This document shows positions 15,547-23,787 of a stretch of DNA of 31,016 bases, piece after piece. The first letter of the stretch is position 1. Each line of letters starts with the position of its first letter. The position numbers were made by a program, and so were the translations under genes. Location of the stretch: positions 1 to 31,016 of the forward strand of contig JBJEJN010000195.1 in assembly GCA_051878085.1 (NCBI GenBank), read 5' to 3'. Below the pieces are notes generated by a model. It had not been told where the DNA came from and searched no databases. It saw only the letters and a program-made list of their open reading frames with translations. Source of the DNA: SFTH01 sp051878085. Its GTDB lineage: Bacteria > Bacillota > Clostridia > Christensenellales > Aristaeellaceae.

Positions 15547-17253
15547 TCAGAACTTCCGGAAGCGCTCGTAGCGCTCCTTCTCGATGTCCTCGCCGGACAT
15601 GTACTTGTAGCGCTTCACGAAATCCAGGATGCCGCGGCGCATGATGCGGGCGATGCGGTCCACGGTCTCCTCCGTCGCGCCGCCGAATTCGGGAATGATG
15701 CGGTCGATGATGTGCAGCTCGGCCAGATCCTGCGCCGTCAGCTTCATGAGATTGGCGGCCTCCTCCGCGCGGCTCTCGGTCTTCCAGAGGATCGAGGAGT
15801 AGCCCTCCGGCGAGAGGATGGCGTAGGTGGCGTTCTCCAGCATCCACACCTCGTTGCCCACCGCCGTCGCCAGCGCGCCGCCGCTGCCGCCCTCGCCCAC
15901 GAAGATGCACAGCGTGGGCACCTTGAGGCCGGCCATGGTCTGAATCGAGCGCGCGATGGCCTCGCCCTGGCCGCGCTCTTCCGCGTCGATGCCGCAGAAC
16001 GCGCCGGAGGTGTTGATGAAGCTGATCACCGGGCGGTGGAACTTCTCCGCCTGCTGCATTAGCCGCATCGCCTTGCGGTAGCCCTCGGGCTTGGGCATGC
16101 CGAAGTTGCGCTGCACGCGCTCCTGCAGGGTCTTGCCGCGCATGTCCGCCAGCACCGTCACCGGATGCCGCCCGATGAAGGCAATGCCGCCCACCAGCGC
16201 CTGATCGTCGCCAAAGCAGCGGTCGCCGTGCAGCTCGCGGAAGTCCGTGAAGATGCGGGAAATGTAGTCCATCGCCGTGGCGCGCTCGCCGCTGCGGCAG
16301 AGCTTCACCTTCTCCCAGGCCGTCGGCCTGCGATGGCGGTACAGCTCGTCGCCGTCAAAATCGAAGTGATGCTCCGCCGGGGCGAGTACCCGCAGCGCGG
16401 GGCCGTTCACCGGCGCAGGGTGGGCGCTGAGCAGGTAGCGCAGTTCATCCTTCAGCGCGCTGCGTTCCACCACGCCGTCTGCCATGCCGTGCTCCAGCAA
16501 AAACTCCGCCGTCTGGAAGCCCTCCGGCAGGCTGCTGCCGATGGTCTGCTGAATCACCCGCGGCCCCGCAAAGCCCACGCGTGCGTGGGGCTCCGCAAGA
16601 ATCACGTCGCCCAGCATGGCGAAGCTGGCCGTCACGCCGCCCATGGTGGGGTCAGTCAGCACCGCACAGTAGAACAGCCCGGCCTCCGAGTGGCGGCGAA
16701 TCGCAGCCGCCGTCTTCTCCATCTGCATCAGGGAGATGATGCCCTCCTGCATGCGCGCGCCGCCGGAGCAGCAGAACAGCACCACCGGGAGCCTGCGCTC
16801 CGTGGCGCGCTCAAAGGCCAGCGTGATGCGCTCACCCATGCAGTGGCCCATGCTGCCGATCATGAAGTTCGGATCGCACACGCCGACCACCGCCTCGAAG
16901 CCGCCGATCCGGCCGCGGCCGATGGTCACTGCCTCGCTGCTGCCACTCTTCTCCCGCGCGGCCTCCAGCTTCTGGGGATAGCCCGGGGTTTTCAGCGGAT
17001 CGCAGGCACCGATCTCCTCGAACCAGGGCTCGAAGGCCGCGTCGTCCAGCACCATGCGCAGGCGCTCCCGCGCGCCGACCGGCATGTACCTGCCGCAGTC
17101 CGGGCAGATGTAGAGCTGCGCGGCAGCCTCCTCCGCCCCATGGACCGCCTTGCATCCGGGGCAGGTCACGCTCCTGCGGCCCGGCTCCAGCGTACACTCC
17201 GTTCCGGTGGCGTAATTCTCGCCGGAGCGGTTTCTCTTCCAGAATGCGATCAT
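15547..17253 (-). CDS. accDA: Acetyl-CoA carboxylase carboxyltransferase, fused beta-alpha (AccD-AccA)
   Basis: This single 568-residue chain carries both carboxyltransferase subunits, which transfer CO2 from carboxybiotin to acetyl-CoA, giving malonyl-CoA for fatty-acid synthesis. The AccD half (about 1-280) has the four-cysteine zinc ribbon C31, C34, C50, C53 and the crotonase-like core (GSMGHCMGERI, CCSGGARMQEG, MGGVTASFAMLGD, FAGPRVIQQT). The AccA half (about 300-555) has RNFGMPKPEGYRKAMRLMQQ, AEERGQGEAIA and VGEGGSGGALA. The usual N-terminal helical part of AccA is shortened to the linker (TAWEKVKLCRS). The start ATG has only a weak GGTGA upstream. No accB, accC or fab genes are adjacent. 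The gene ends at a clear terminator. Confidence 0.95.
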   Translation of the reverse strand: MIAFWKRNRSGENYATGTECTLEPGRRSVTCPGCKAVHGAEEAAAQLYICPDCGRYMPVGARERLRMVLDDAAFEPWFEEIGACDPLKTPGYPQKLEAAREKSGSSEAVTIGRGRIGGFEAVVGVCDPNFMIGSMGHCMGERITLAFERATERRLPVVLFCCSGGARMQEGIISLMQMEKTAAAIRRHSEAGLFYCAVLTDPTMGGVTASFAMLGDVILAEPHARVGFAGPRVIQQTIGSSLPEGFQTAEFLLEHGMADGVVERSALKDELRYLLSAHPAPVNGPALRVLAPAEHHFDFDGDELYRHRRPTAWEKVKLCRSGERATAMDYISRIFTDFRELHGDRCFGDDQALVGGIAFIGRHPVTVLADMRGKTLQERVQRNFGMPKPEGYRKAMRLMQQAEKFHRPVISFINTSGAFCGIDAEERGQGEAIARSIQTMAGLKVPTLCIFVGEGGSGGALATAVGNEVWMLENATYAILSPEGYSSILWKTESRAEEAANLMKLTAQDLAELHIIDRIIPEFGGATEETVDRIARIMRRGILDFVKRYKYMSGEDIEKERYERFRKF

Positions 17254-17340
17254 ATATTTTCACCCGTATGTTCGTCCAGACTGGCAGCGCGCCGCAGCGC
17301 CCGCCCATCTTCGGCGGGACGCATTCGGCGCAGCTTCAAC

Positions 17341-17376
17341 ATTTTCATATTTTATGCCCGTTATTTGAAAATCCAA
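17341..17376 (-). promoter_or_regulatory. accDA promoter with a flanking inverted repeat
   Basis: Leftward TTGGAT (17371-17376) and TAAAAT (17349-17354) are spaced 16 bp. A perfect 7-bp inverted repeat, ATTTTCA (17341-17347) and TGAAAAT (17366-17372), brackets the -10 box and touches the -35. It could be an operator for a fatty-acid regulator, but it matches no site I can name with confidence. The leader to the ATG is about 90 nt. Confidence 0.45.
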
Positions 17377-17492
17377 AGTAAACCAGCAAAAAATAACGAT
17401 AAAACTCTGAAAATTTTTGCACAGAATGGCCGGAACGGGTCGAGAAGCGGCCCCGTCGGTTTGAGAGGGAATCTATTGTTGAGATGGAAATA

Positions 17493-19865
17493 TCACAAGC
17501 TTTTACAGGCCCTTATCTGTTTTTGCTTTGTAACGATCCATACACTCAGCAGGATCACCGCAGTCAGCGATGACACGATCAGTCCGATGTAGAATCCCGG
17601 CGAGACGAAGCGAATCTCTATGCTGCTTTCTCCGGCGGGAACCGAGAAGGCCAGAAAGGTATCGGCATAGGCAAAGGACTCGGTCTCTTGCCCGTTTACC
17701 TTGACCGTGAAGCCATTTGCGTAGGGGATAGAGGTAAAGCACACCCGACTGCTGCCGGTTTTGATCCGGGCATCCAATCCGTTGCTGAATTGCTGGGTAT
17801 CATAAAACCCCTCTGCCTGTAGCGTCCCGATGCTTTGGGCGAAATAGTCGCTGTCGATGTCGTACAAATAGGCTTCGCTGAAATCCAAGGCATTGGAGCT
17901 GTGGGAACGCACTGTGATTTCAACGGTTTCACCGCTGCTGAAACTGCCGATATACAGCACACCCTTTGTTTCACTGCTGAAATACGGCGCGACATAATAT
18001 CCGTTTACGGCAACACTTGCGCGGGTCTGTCCGTCGCGCATATAGAGATAGACGGGCGCCTTGTTTTGCGCGGTGAAGCGGTACACCACCTCTGTGCCGT
18101 CGTCCGAAGAGCGCTCTTCAAATTCAATTGGCCGGAACACCTGGCCGTCCAGGCCGGACAGCGCATTGAGCAGCATGTTCTGATTCACGAAGGGATCCCC
18201 TGTGCTCTGATAATCGCCGTCTTGTTCTCCCTGAACCGCAAAGCCGATGGGCAGGCAGTAATTGTTCTGATACAGGGTGACGCCATCATGGGTGCCAAGC
18301 GGTGTGTCAAGATCGCTCATCGTATTTTTTGACAGGATGTATTTGACGTTGAACAGGCTGTCGGTGATGGGCGTTGAACCAAAATAGGAATTCCAGAAAT
18401 GGCTTTGCGTAAACCCCAATTCCTTGGTAAAGACATTGATTTGACTGATGTGCGTTGAGGAATAATGGGTAATGCCGTTGTAGCCGAACAGCAGGGCGTC
18501 ATTTTTGGAATACTCATAGTCTTTTTCGATCCGACACATCTCCTGATCCACTGGTACATTCGATAATGCGGTTTCGGTCTGCCGATAGAATTCCTGGTAC
18601 TCCGAGACGTCTTTATAGCCAAACTGCCCGTCAAGCCCCTGAATCATCGCCTCTGCGTTGAAATACAGATTCGCACAGACCAACAGAATCAAAGAAACAG
18701 AAAATCCCTCTCTGAGAAATGGCCTGAGGCGGAATTCCATCGTCCTGAACTGAAAATAGGCGGTCAGAATCAGAAAGAAGCTGAACAAAAATGCATACCG
18801 GTAGGGAAACCAGTTCGGGGCCTGCATCCCATGCCAGAATTCATCCAAGGGAACGATCCAAAAGCTGAGGAAAAAGACGGCAAAAATACCGCCGGCCATC
18901 AGCCGCACCTTGGGCCGGATTTCTTTGTTGAAGAAGAACGCAATAGCAAGCAGCAGAATGCCGATGCCGCAGAAAATTGCAGGCAAACCGCTGTTGGTAA
19001 TGCTGTCGTAATACCTGGGAATGAATTTTTTGAGGATATCCCAAAAGGAAAAATTAAAAGTATTGGTGCTTTGGTATCCTCTTCCCCGCGTGGACAGGTC
19101 AAGGACCGTGGGGATGAGCAGCCACGCAGAAAGACCGATCCCCGCAAGGGCAGAGAACGCCATTTTCAGCAGATTTCTGACAAGCGCCCTGCCGTCCTTC
19201 ATCCGGTTCAGGGAGAACCAGCGGTAGAAATAATACAGCACGCAGAAGAGCGCAACCGCAAAGGAGATATAATAGTTGGACAGAAACATCAGCGCGATGC
19301 TGACGATGAACAGAAGCGGCTTTTTTCCCTTGATGATGGATTCGATGCCGAGCAGGATGATGGGAAGATAGATCACCGCATCCAGCCACATCAGCGAGAG
19401 GGAATAGACCAGGTTATAGCTCATCAGGGCATAGCAGGTGGTAAAGAACAGCTTGAAAGTGCGGTTTTCGTCAAAAGCCCTGCTGAGATAGACCGAAAAA
19501 CTCAGCCCACAGAGGGAGAGCTTTAAAATGGTCAGCACCAGGATGCCGAGGGGAAGAGCTTCATTGTCAAAAAACAGCGTGATAAATGAAAGCGGACTCG
19601 CCAGATAATAGGCGAACAGTCCGATATAGTTCTGACCCATCCCCTTTGACCAGGAAAAGAACAGGCTGCTGTCGCCGGAAACCAGATCCTTCAGGGATGC
19701 AAAAAAATGAATATACTGGCCGTTCATGTCCATAATCAGCAGGGATTTTTCCCCAAAGGGATAAAAGCCAAGCGCCCGGAACATGACGAGCAGCACAACG
19801 GCGGGCAGCAAAAATGCCATGAAGTGTAACAGATAGCGCCGAAGCGCTGTCGCTTTATTCGTCAT
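17493..19865 (-). CDS. yfhO: YfhO-like multi-spanning membrane glycosyltransferase
   Basis: This protein of about 790 residues has roughly twelve or more hydrophobic segments in its first 420 residues, a long extracytoplasmic C-terminal beta-rich domain, and a final membrane span near the end. The first loop contains SLLIMDMNGQYIHFF, typical of YfhO proteins with the GT-C fold. In Bacillus and Listeria, YfhO-type proteins transfer a sugar from a polyprenyl-phosphate carrier to lipoteichoic or wall teichoic acid outside the membrane. The ATG at 19865 overlaps the upstream glycosyltransferase by 11 nt; a GTG at 19874 with AGGAG 4 nt upstream is the alternative. The gene and its partner are clearly AT-richer than their neighbours, suggesting acquisition or relaxed selection. 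Confidence 0.9.
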   Translation of the reverse strand: MTNKATALRRYLLHFMAFLLPAVVLLVMFRALGFYPFGEKSLLIMDMNGQYIHFFASLKDLVSGDSSLFFSWSKGMGQNYIGLFAYYLASPLSFITLFFDNEALPLGILVLTILKLSLCGLSFSVYLSRAFDENRTFKLFFTTCYALMSYNLVYSLSLMWLDAVIYLPIILLGIESIIKGKKPLLFIVSIALMFLSNYYISFAVALFCVLYYFYRWFSLNRMKDGRALVRNLLKMAFSALAGIGLSAWLLIPTVLDLSTRGRGYQSTNTFNFSFWDILKKFIPRYYDSITNSGLPAIFCGIGILLLAIAFFFNKEIRPKVRLMAGGIFAVFFLSFWIVPLDEFWHGMQAPNWFPYRYAFLFSFFLILTAYFQFRTMEFRLRPFLREGFSVSLILLVCANLYFNAEAMIQGLDGQFGYKDVSEYQEFYRQTETALSNVPVDQEMCRIEKDYEYSKNDALLFGYNGITHYSSTHISQINVFTKELGFTQSHFWNSYFGSTPITDSLFNVKYILSKNTMSDLDTPLGTHDGVTLYQNNYCLPIGFAVQGEQDGDYQSTGDPFVNQNMLLNALSGLDGQVFRPIEFEERSSDDGTEVVYRFTAQNKAPVYLYMRDGQTRASVAVNGYYVAPYFSSETKGVLYIGSFSSGETVEITVRSHSSNALDFSEAYLYDIDSDYFAQSIGTLQAEGFYDTQQFSNGLDARIKTGSSRVCFTSIPYANGFTVKVNGQETESFAYADTFLAFSVPAGESSIEIRFVSPGFYIGLIVSSLTAVILLSVWIVTKQKQIRACKSL

Positions 19866-20805
19866 TGTCCTCACTCTGCTCCTTTATGAGATATTTCGGC
19901 CTGTTTTTGGTCTCCATGTAGGTTTTGGAGATGTATTGTCCCTGTATGCCCATGCAGAACAGCTGAATGCCGCTCAAGAGAAAAATGATGCAGACAAGGG
20001 AAGGCCAGCCGTAGGCGGAGCCCTGCCAGATCAGTTCCCGGATGATGATTACGACGATCGCCAGGAAGGAAAACAGACAGAATACAACGCCAAGCACCGA
20101 GGCCAGCGACAGCGGAACGGTGGAAAACGCAATGATGCAGTCAATGGAATACAAAAACAGCTTCCAGAAGGACCACTTGGTTTCACCTGCGATCCGCTCC
20201 GTATTCTGGAACTCCAGCCATTTGGTGCGATAACCCACCCAGCTGAAAATTCCCTTGGAAAACCGGCTGTATTCCTTGACCTGCAGCACCGAGTTCACCA
20301 TCTGCCGGGTCATCAGCCGGTAATCCCGCGCACCGTCCACGATCTCGGTCTGGGAGATTTTGTTGATGATTTTGTAGAACGCGCGGGCAAAAAGGGAGCG
20401 GATTGGCGGTTCGCCCTTTCTGCTGACGCGCTTGGTCGCCACGCAGTCATATTCCCCGGTCTCCAGCAGGCAGAGCATTTCCGGCAGCAGCTCCGGCGGA
20501 TCCTGCAGGTCCACGTCCATGGTGGCAACATAGTCCCCTTTTGCGTGTTCCAAACCGGCATACATCGCGGATTCCTTGCCGAAGTTCCTGGAGAAAGAGA
20601 GATATTTCACCCGCTTGTCCTCCGCAGAGAGCCTTTTGATCTCCGCCAGCGTGTTGTCGCGGGAGCCGTCGTCCACAAAGATCAGCTCAAAATCATATTG
20701 CGGCAGGCTGTCCATCACTTTCGCTGTCGCCTGATAAAAAAGCGGGACGGCGGCCTCTTCAAGATAACAGGGAATGATCAACGAAACCAACTTGTCCTTT
20801 TTCAT
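19855..20805 (-). CDS. GT2 polyprenyl-phosphate sugar transferase (GtrB/CsbB-like)
   Basis: This 316-residue family-2 glycosyltransferase moves a sugar from a nucleotide donor onto undecaprenyl phosphate at the cytoplasmic face. The GT-A motifs are FVDDGSRDNT and the metal-binding ATMDVDLQDPP; FSRNFGKESAMYAGL and ETKWSFWKLF are hallmark GtrB/DPM1 strings. Two membrane segments close the protein (about 225-262 and 272-298). The start MKKDKLVSLIIPC is the family norm; the open frame extends 53 codons further but lacks support. It overlaps the YfhO-like gene, reproducing the CsbB-YfhO partnership of Bacillus, in which this enzyme charges the carrier and YfhO uses it. A GtrA/GtcA-type flippase is not encoded beside them. 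Confidence 0.92.
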   Translation of the reverse strand: MKKDKLVSLIIPCYLEEAAVPLFYQATAKVMDSLPQYDFELIFVDDGSRDNTLAEIKRLSAEDKRVKYLSFSRNFGKESAMYAGLEHAKGDYVATMDVDLQDPPELLPEMLCLLETGEYDCVATKRVSRKGEPPIRSLFARAFYKIINKISQTEIVDGARDYRLMTRQMVNSVLQVKEYSRFSKGIFSWVGYRTKWLEFQNTERIAGETKWSFWKLFLYSIDCIIAFSTVPLSLASVLGVVFCLFSFLAIVVIIIRELIWQGSAYGWPSLVCIIFLLSGIQLFCMGIQGQYISKTYMETKNRPKYLIKEQSEDNDE

Positions 20806-20904
20806 TGCAAGACCCTTTGCAGAATGTGTCTGTTCATGTATTCTTGGATTTACGATGCTGCGCAACGCGCTTCGGCGCACGTCAGTCCCCATAAACCCCC
20901 TTCT

Positions 20905-20933
20905 ATTATACTCCTTCCGGCCCCTGGAGTAAA
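20905..20933 (-). promoter_or_regulatory. Promoter of the glycosyltransferase-YfhO operon
   Basis: Leftward TTTACT (20928-20933) and a perfect TATAAT (20905-20910), spaced 17 bp, leaving a leader of about 95 nt before the ATG at 20805. Confidence 0.65.
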
Positions 20934-21133
20934 GCCGAATTGTGATTCTTCGCGTCCAAGTCATTGCATCTGATCCCGTTCGCCTTCGGCCTCTGATTGA
21001 AAATGCAAAAATACCGCTCCATGAGATGCGAAATAAAGGAGGGATTTGATTCTCGCCTGCGGGCTCGGTCGGGGCCGGCTCTGACGCTCCACTGGAGCGT
21101 CATTCACTCCCGGCCCTTCAAATCCCTCCAAAC

Positions 21134-21159
21134 AAAAAACCGGAAGAAAAATCTTCCGG
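21134..21159 (-). terminator. Duplicated terminator in the left repeat unit
   Basis: An exact copy, 134 bp away, of the tRNA-Ser terminator at 21268-21293: 8-bp stem, AAAA/TTTT loop, then six T residues on the minus strand. Confidence 0.75.
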
Positions 21160-21267
21160 TCTGGCGGAGAAGGAGGGATTTGATTCTCGCCTGCGGGCTC
21201 GGTCGGGGCCGGCTCTGACGCTCCACTGGAGCGTCATTCACTCCCGGCCCTTCAAATCCCTCCAAAC

Positions 21268-21293
21268 AAAAAACCGGAAGAAAAATCTTCCGG
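21268..21293 (-). terminator. Intrinsic terminator of the tRNA-Ser operon
   Basis: On the minus strand CCGGAAGA and TCTTCCGG pair perfectly around TTTT and are followed by TTTTTTG, 2 nt after the encoded CCA of tRNA-Ser(GCU). Confidence 0.9.
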
Positions 21294-21295
21294 TC

Positions 21296-21387
21296 TGGCG
21301 GAGAAGGAGGGATTTGAACCCTCGCGGCAGTTATCCCACCCTACTCCCTTAGCAGGGGAGCCCCTTCGGCCTCTTGGGTACTTCTCC
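21296..21387 (-). tRNA. tRNA-Ser(GCU)
   Basis: This is a 92-nt class II tRNA including an encoded CCA. Acceptor GGAGAAG pairs with CTTCTCC; the anticodon stem CTCCC/GGGAG frames loop CTGCTAA with anticodon GCT; a long variable arm follows; the T-arm is GAGGG-TTCAAAT-CCCTC. It reads AGC/AGU codons. It lies 20 nt downstream of tRNA-Ser(UGA) in the same transcript and ends just before a strong terminator. Its 3' 23 nt are copied in the two tandem repeat units next to it. Confidence 0.97.
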
Positions 21388-21407
21388 ACGGCCTACGATA
21401 TGATATT

Positions 21408-21496
21408 TGGCGGAGAGAGAGGGATTCGAACCCCCGGTGCCTTGCGACATCACTGGTTTTCAAGACCAGCGCCTTAAACCACTCGGCCATCTCTCC
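21408..21496 (-). tRNA. tRNA-Ser(UGA)
   Basis: This is an 89-nt class II tRNA with encoded CCA. Acceptor GGAGAGA pairs with TCTCTCC; anticodon stem CTGGT/ACCAG holds loop CTTGAAA with anticodon TGA; a long variable arm is present, and the T-arm is CGGGG-TTCGAAT-CCCTC, with its outermost pair a C-C mismatch. It reads UCA and related UCN codons. It is the first gene of a two-tRNA unit under a perfect consensus promoter. Confidence 0.97.
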
Positions 21497-21516
21497 TGAT
21501 CGAACCAGCGAAATCT

Positions 21517-21545
21517 ATTATACCAGAGCTTCGGAGGATTGTCAA
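21517..21545 (-). promoter_or_regulatory. Consensus promoter of the tRNA-Ser pair
   Basis: Leftward TTGACA (21540-21545) and TATAAT (21517-21522) with 17-bp spacing, a full consensus sigma-A promoter, 20 nt before the tRNA-Ser(UGA) 5' end. Confidence 0.9.
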
Positions 21546-21839
21546 CCTCCTTTTATCAAATTCTTACATTGCGGAAGCGCTTTTCACGGGATCGATGTTC
21601 GCAGGGAATATTTTATAAATTTTTTCCGATTTCCTGGAAACTGCGTTCTATTCCATCGTGACCTTGAATATACTTATACGAATCATGTGTATATCCAGCA
21701 TCATAAAATGATGATTTCTGTGATATTCAGCGCCGGTTCTTTGTACTGCATCCGGAAGCAAGCAGAGACGACGAAACGGCGCGCTGCGTGATCCTGCCTG
21801 TCCTTTCAGGGAAAGTCAAGATACAGAAGGAGAATTTGC
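21546..21839. other. Upstream region of the lipoprotein gene
   Basis: This AT-rich stretch of about 290 nt separates the tRNA promoter from the divergent lipoprotein gene. No open frame or sigma-A promoter stands out. A short perfect inverted repeat, CATCAT-AAA-ATGATG (21699-21713), lies 127 nt before the ATG and could be a regulator site. TTGAAT at 21664 with TGTATA about 18 bp on is the best, but poor, promoter candidate. Confidence 0.4.
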
Positions 21840-23741
21840 ATGAATAAGAGAAGAATTTTTGGCCTGCTGCTGACCGCGATCCTGGTTGCTGCGATGCTGA
21901 CCGGCTGTGCGGGTGGGAAGAAGCCTGCGGAACGGGCTGCGCAGAGCGACAGAATCTCCATTTCCATGTACATGTGGGACCGCTCCATGTTCAAGCAGCT
22001 CTCGCCCTGGCTGGAGCAGAAGTTTCCGGACATCGATTTCACCTTTGTGCAGAGCTACAACAGCATGGAGTATTATAAGGATCTGATGGCTCGTGGCGAG
22101 GCGATGCCGGACATCATCACCTGCCGCCGCTTCTCGCTGAACGATGCGGCGCCGCTGTCGGAGTACCTGATGGATCTGAGCAAGACCGAGGTGGCGGGCA
22201 CCTTCTATTCCAGCTACCTGGAGGTCAACCGCGAGACCGGCGGCGCGATCCGCTGGCTGCCCATGTGCGCCGAGGTGGACTGCACCGTGGCGAACAAGGA
22301 TCTGTTCGACCAGTACGGCATCCCGCTGCCCACCAACTATGCCGAGTTCGTGGCGGCCATCGACGCCTTTGAAGCGCTGGGCATCAAGGGCTACCAGACC
22401 GACTGGTATTACGACTACACGGGACTTGAGACCATGCAGGGCTGCGCCATTCCGGAGCTGATGAGTCTGGAGGGCACGCGCTGGCGCATGGAGTACGAGA
22501 GTGAGACGGAGGATGAGCAGGTCGGCCTGGACGACGTGGTCTGGCCGAGGGTGTTTGAGAAGTACGAGCAGTTCCTCAAGGACGTGCGCGTACAGCCCGG
22601 CGATGACGAGCTTCAGTTCACCGAAGTGACGGTGCCCTTTCGCAACGGGCAGACGGCCATGTTCCGCAATACGGCGGCGCTGGCAGACAGCATCATGGTG
22701 GAGGACGGCACAACCTGCGTGATGCTGCCCTACTTTGGCGAGACCAGCGAGGACAACTGGCTGCTGACCTATCCGATGTGCCAGCTGGCGGTCGCGAGGA
22801 GCGTGGAGGAGGACGAGGCCAAGAAGGACGCCGTGCTGGAGGTTCTCTCCGCCATCTTCAGCGAGGAGGGCCAGAAGCACGTCGCCGCCGGCACCTCCGT
22901 GCTTTCCTATAATAAGGAAGTCAAGATCACGCCCACGGCGTGCATGGAGTACGTGCAGGACTGCATCGACAGCAACCACCTGTACATGCGCCTGGCCTCC
23001 ACCGAGGTGTTCGCCATCTCCCAGGACGTGAGCCACAAGATGATGCGGGGCGAGTACGACGCAAAGGGCGCCTACGAGGACTTCAACGCCCAGATCACCG
23101 ATTACAAGAATCCCGAGGCGCAGGAGGTGCTCTTCACCCAGAAGACCGCCTATTCCAACGACTTTGGCGTCCACGGAAGCGCCGCCGCATCCTCGCTGAT
23201 GAACACCCTGCGGGCCGAGAGCGGCGACCAGATCGCCATCGGCTACGCCAGCGTGGCCAGCTCCTCCATCTACGCCGGGGACTACACCCTGCAGCAGGTG
23301 AAGTGGATCATGACCTTCCGCAACGCCATCTATCGCGGCGAGTACACCGGCGAGGAGGTTCGCCGCATCATGGATTGGCTGGTCAATGTGAAGGAGGACG
23401 GCTCCAATCCCATCCACCATCGCAACCAGATGCCTGTAACAAGCGGCCTGGCCTTCACCGTCACCGAGACGGAGCGGGGCAAATTCCGCCTGGAGGACAT
23501 CAGCGTGGACGGAAAGCCGCTGGATGAGGATGCGACCTACAGCGTGATGCTGATCGGCGCGGACACCTATCTGGAGCATCCCGCCTTCTGCAACTGTCCC
23601 ATGCCCGAGGACATCAAGGCCAAGCGGGAGGACTACATTGTGAACGATTATACCAGCCAGGAGTTCATCGCGCAGGCGCTGAACAACTCGCAGCAGTTCC
23701 TCGCGCCCAGCGAGTATGTGACCATCATTCAGGAATACTGA
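21840..23741 (+). CDS. Lipoprotein: solute-binding domain fused to 5'-nucleotidase C-terminal-like domain
   Basis: This 633-residue exported lipoprotein starts with a basic N-region, a hydrophobic stretch and the lipobox MLTGC (lipidated C23). Residues about 40-410 resemble family-1 extracellular solute-binding proteins (YMWDRSMFKQLSPWLEQKFPDI split by turns; AMPDIITC; WLPMCAEVDCTVANKDLFDQYGIPLPTNYAEF; GQTAMFRN). Residues about 430-600 resemble the C-terminal, specificity-giving domain of 5'-nucleotidases (HGSAAASSLMNTL, SSSIYAGDYTLQQV, then MPVTSGLAFTV and VDGKPLDEDATYSV); the metallophosphatase domain is absent. AAGGAG lies 7 nt before the ATG. No permease genes adjoin it. A hybrid histidine kinase begins 46 nt later, so it more likely presents a ligand to that sensor than to a transporter. 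Both domain calls rest on pattern recognition. Confidence 0.82.
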   Translation: MNKRRIFGLLLTAILVAAMLTGCAGGKKPAERAAQSDRISISMYMWDRSMFKQLSPWLEQKFPDIDFTFVQSYNSMEYYKDLMARGEAMPDIITCRRFSLNDAAPLSEYLMDLSKTEVAGTFYSSYLEVNRETGGAIRWLPMCAEVDCTVANKDLFDQYGIPLPTNYAEFVAAIDAFEALGIKGYQTDWYYDYTGLETMQGCAIPELMSLEGTRWRMEYESETEDEQVGLDDVVWPRVFEKYEQFLKDVRVQPGDDELQFTEVTVPFRNGQTAMFRNTAALADSIMVEDGTTCVMLPYFGETSEDNWLLTYPMCQLAVARSVEEDEAKKDAVLEVLSAIFSEEGQKHVAAGTSVLSYNKEVKITPTACMEYVQDCIDSNHLYMRLASTEVFAISQDVSHKMMRGEYDAKGAYEDFNAQITDYKNPEAQEVLFTQKTAYSNDFGVHGSAAASSLMNTLRAESGDQIAIGYASVASSSIYAGDYTLQQVKWIMTFRNAIYRGEYTGEEVRRIMDWLVNVKEDGSNPIHHRNQMPVTSGLAFTVTETERGKFRLEDISVDGKPLDEDATYSVMLIGADTYLEHPAFCNCPMPEDIKAKREDYIVNDYTSQEFIAQALNNSQQFLAPSEYVTIIQEY

Positions 23742-23787
23742 GGAAGCGGAAATCGGACCCATCGGATTCCGTCAGGAGGATAACGTC

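Larger units (their letters stand above)
21036..21303 (-). repeat. Two perfect 134-bp tandem units built on the tRNA-Ser(GCU) 3' end
   Basis: Units 21036-21169 and 21170-21303 appear identical base for base, and the first 14 nt recur once more at 21304 inside the intact tRNA-Ser(GCU). Read on the minus strand, each unit holds a terminator (CCGGAAGA-TTTT-TCTTCCGG then TTTTTT), a large palindrome, and the final 23 nt of tRNA-Ser including CCA. In the left unit the palindrome spans 21038-21129: outer 12-bp arms GGAGGGATTTGA/TCAAATCCCTCC, middle arms GGGCCGG/CCGGCCC, inner arms TGACGCTCC/GGAGCGTCA, and a 22-nt asymmetric side-hairpin. The outer arms equal the tRNA T-arm. Either serial tandem duplication or repeated insertion at the tRNA end would explain it. 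Confidence 0.9.

Noticed and set aside
20806..20964. N-terminal extension of the glycosyltransferase
   Set aside because: The added 53 codons cross the promoter -10 box at 20905-20910 and have no GT2 similarity; the start at 20805 gives the standard family N-terminus.
21160..21182. An extra tRNA gene in the left repeat unit
   Set aside because: Only the last 23 nt of tRNA-Ser are present; there is no anticodon, D-arm or 5' acceptor strand.
21036..21303. CRISPR array
   Set aside because: Only two units of 134 bp without variable spacers, made of a tRNA end, a terminator and a palindrome; no cas genes are present.
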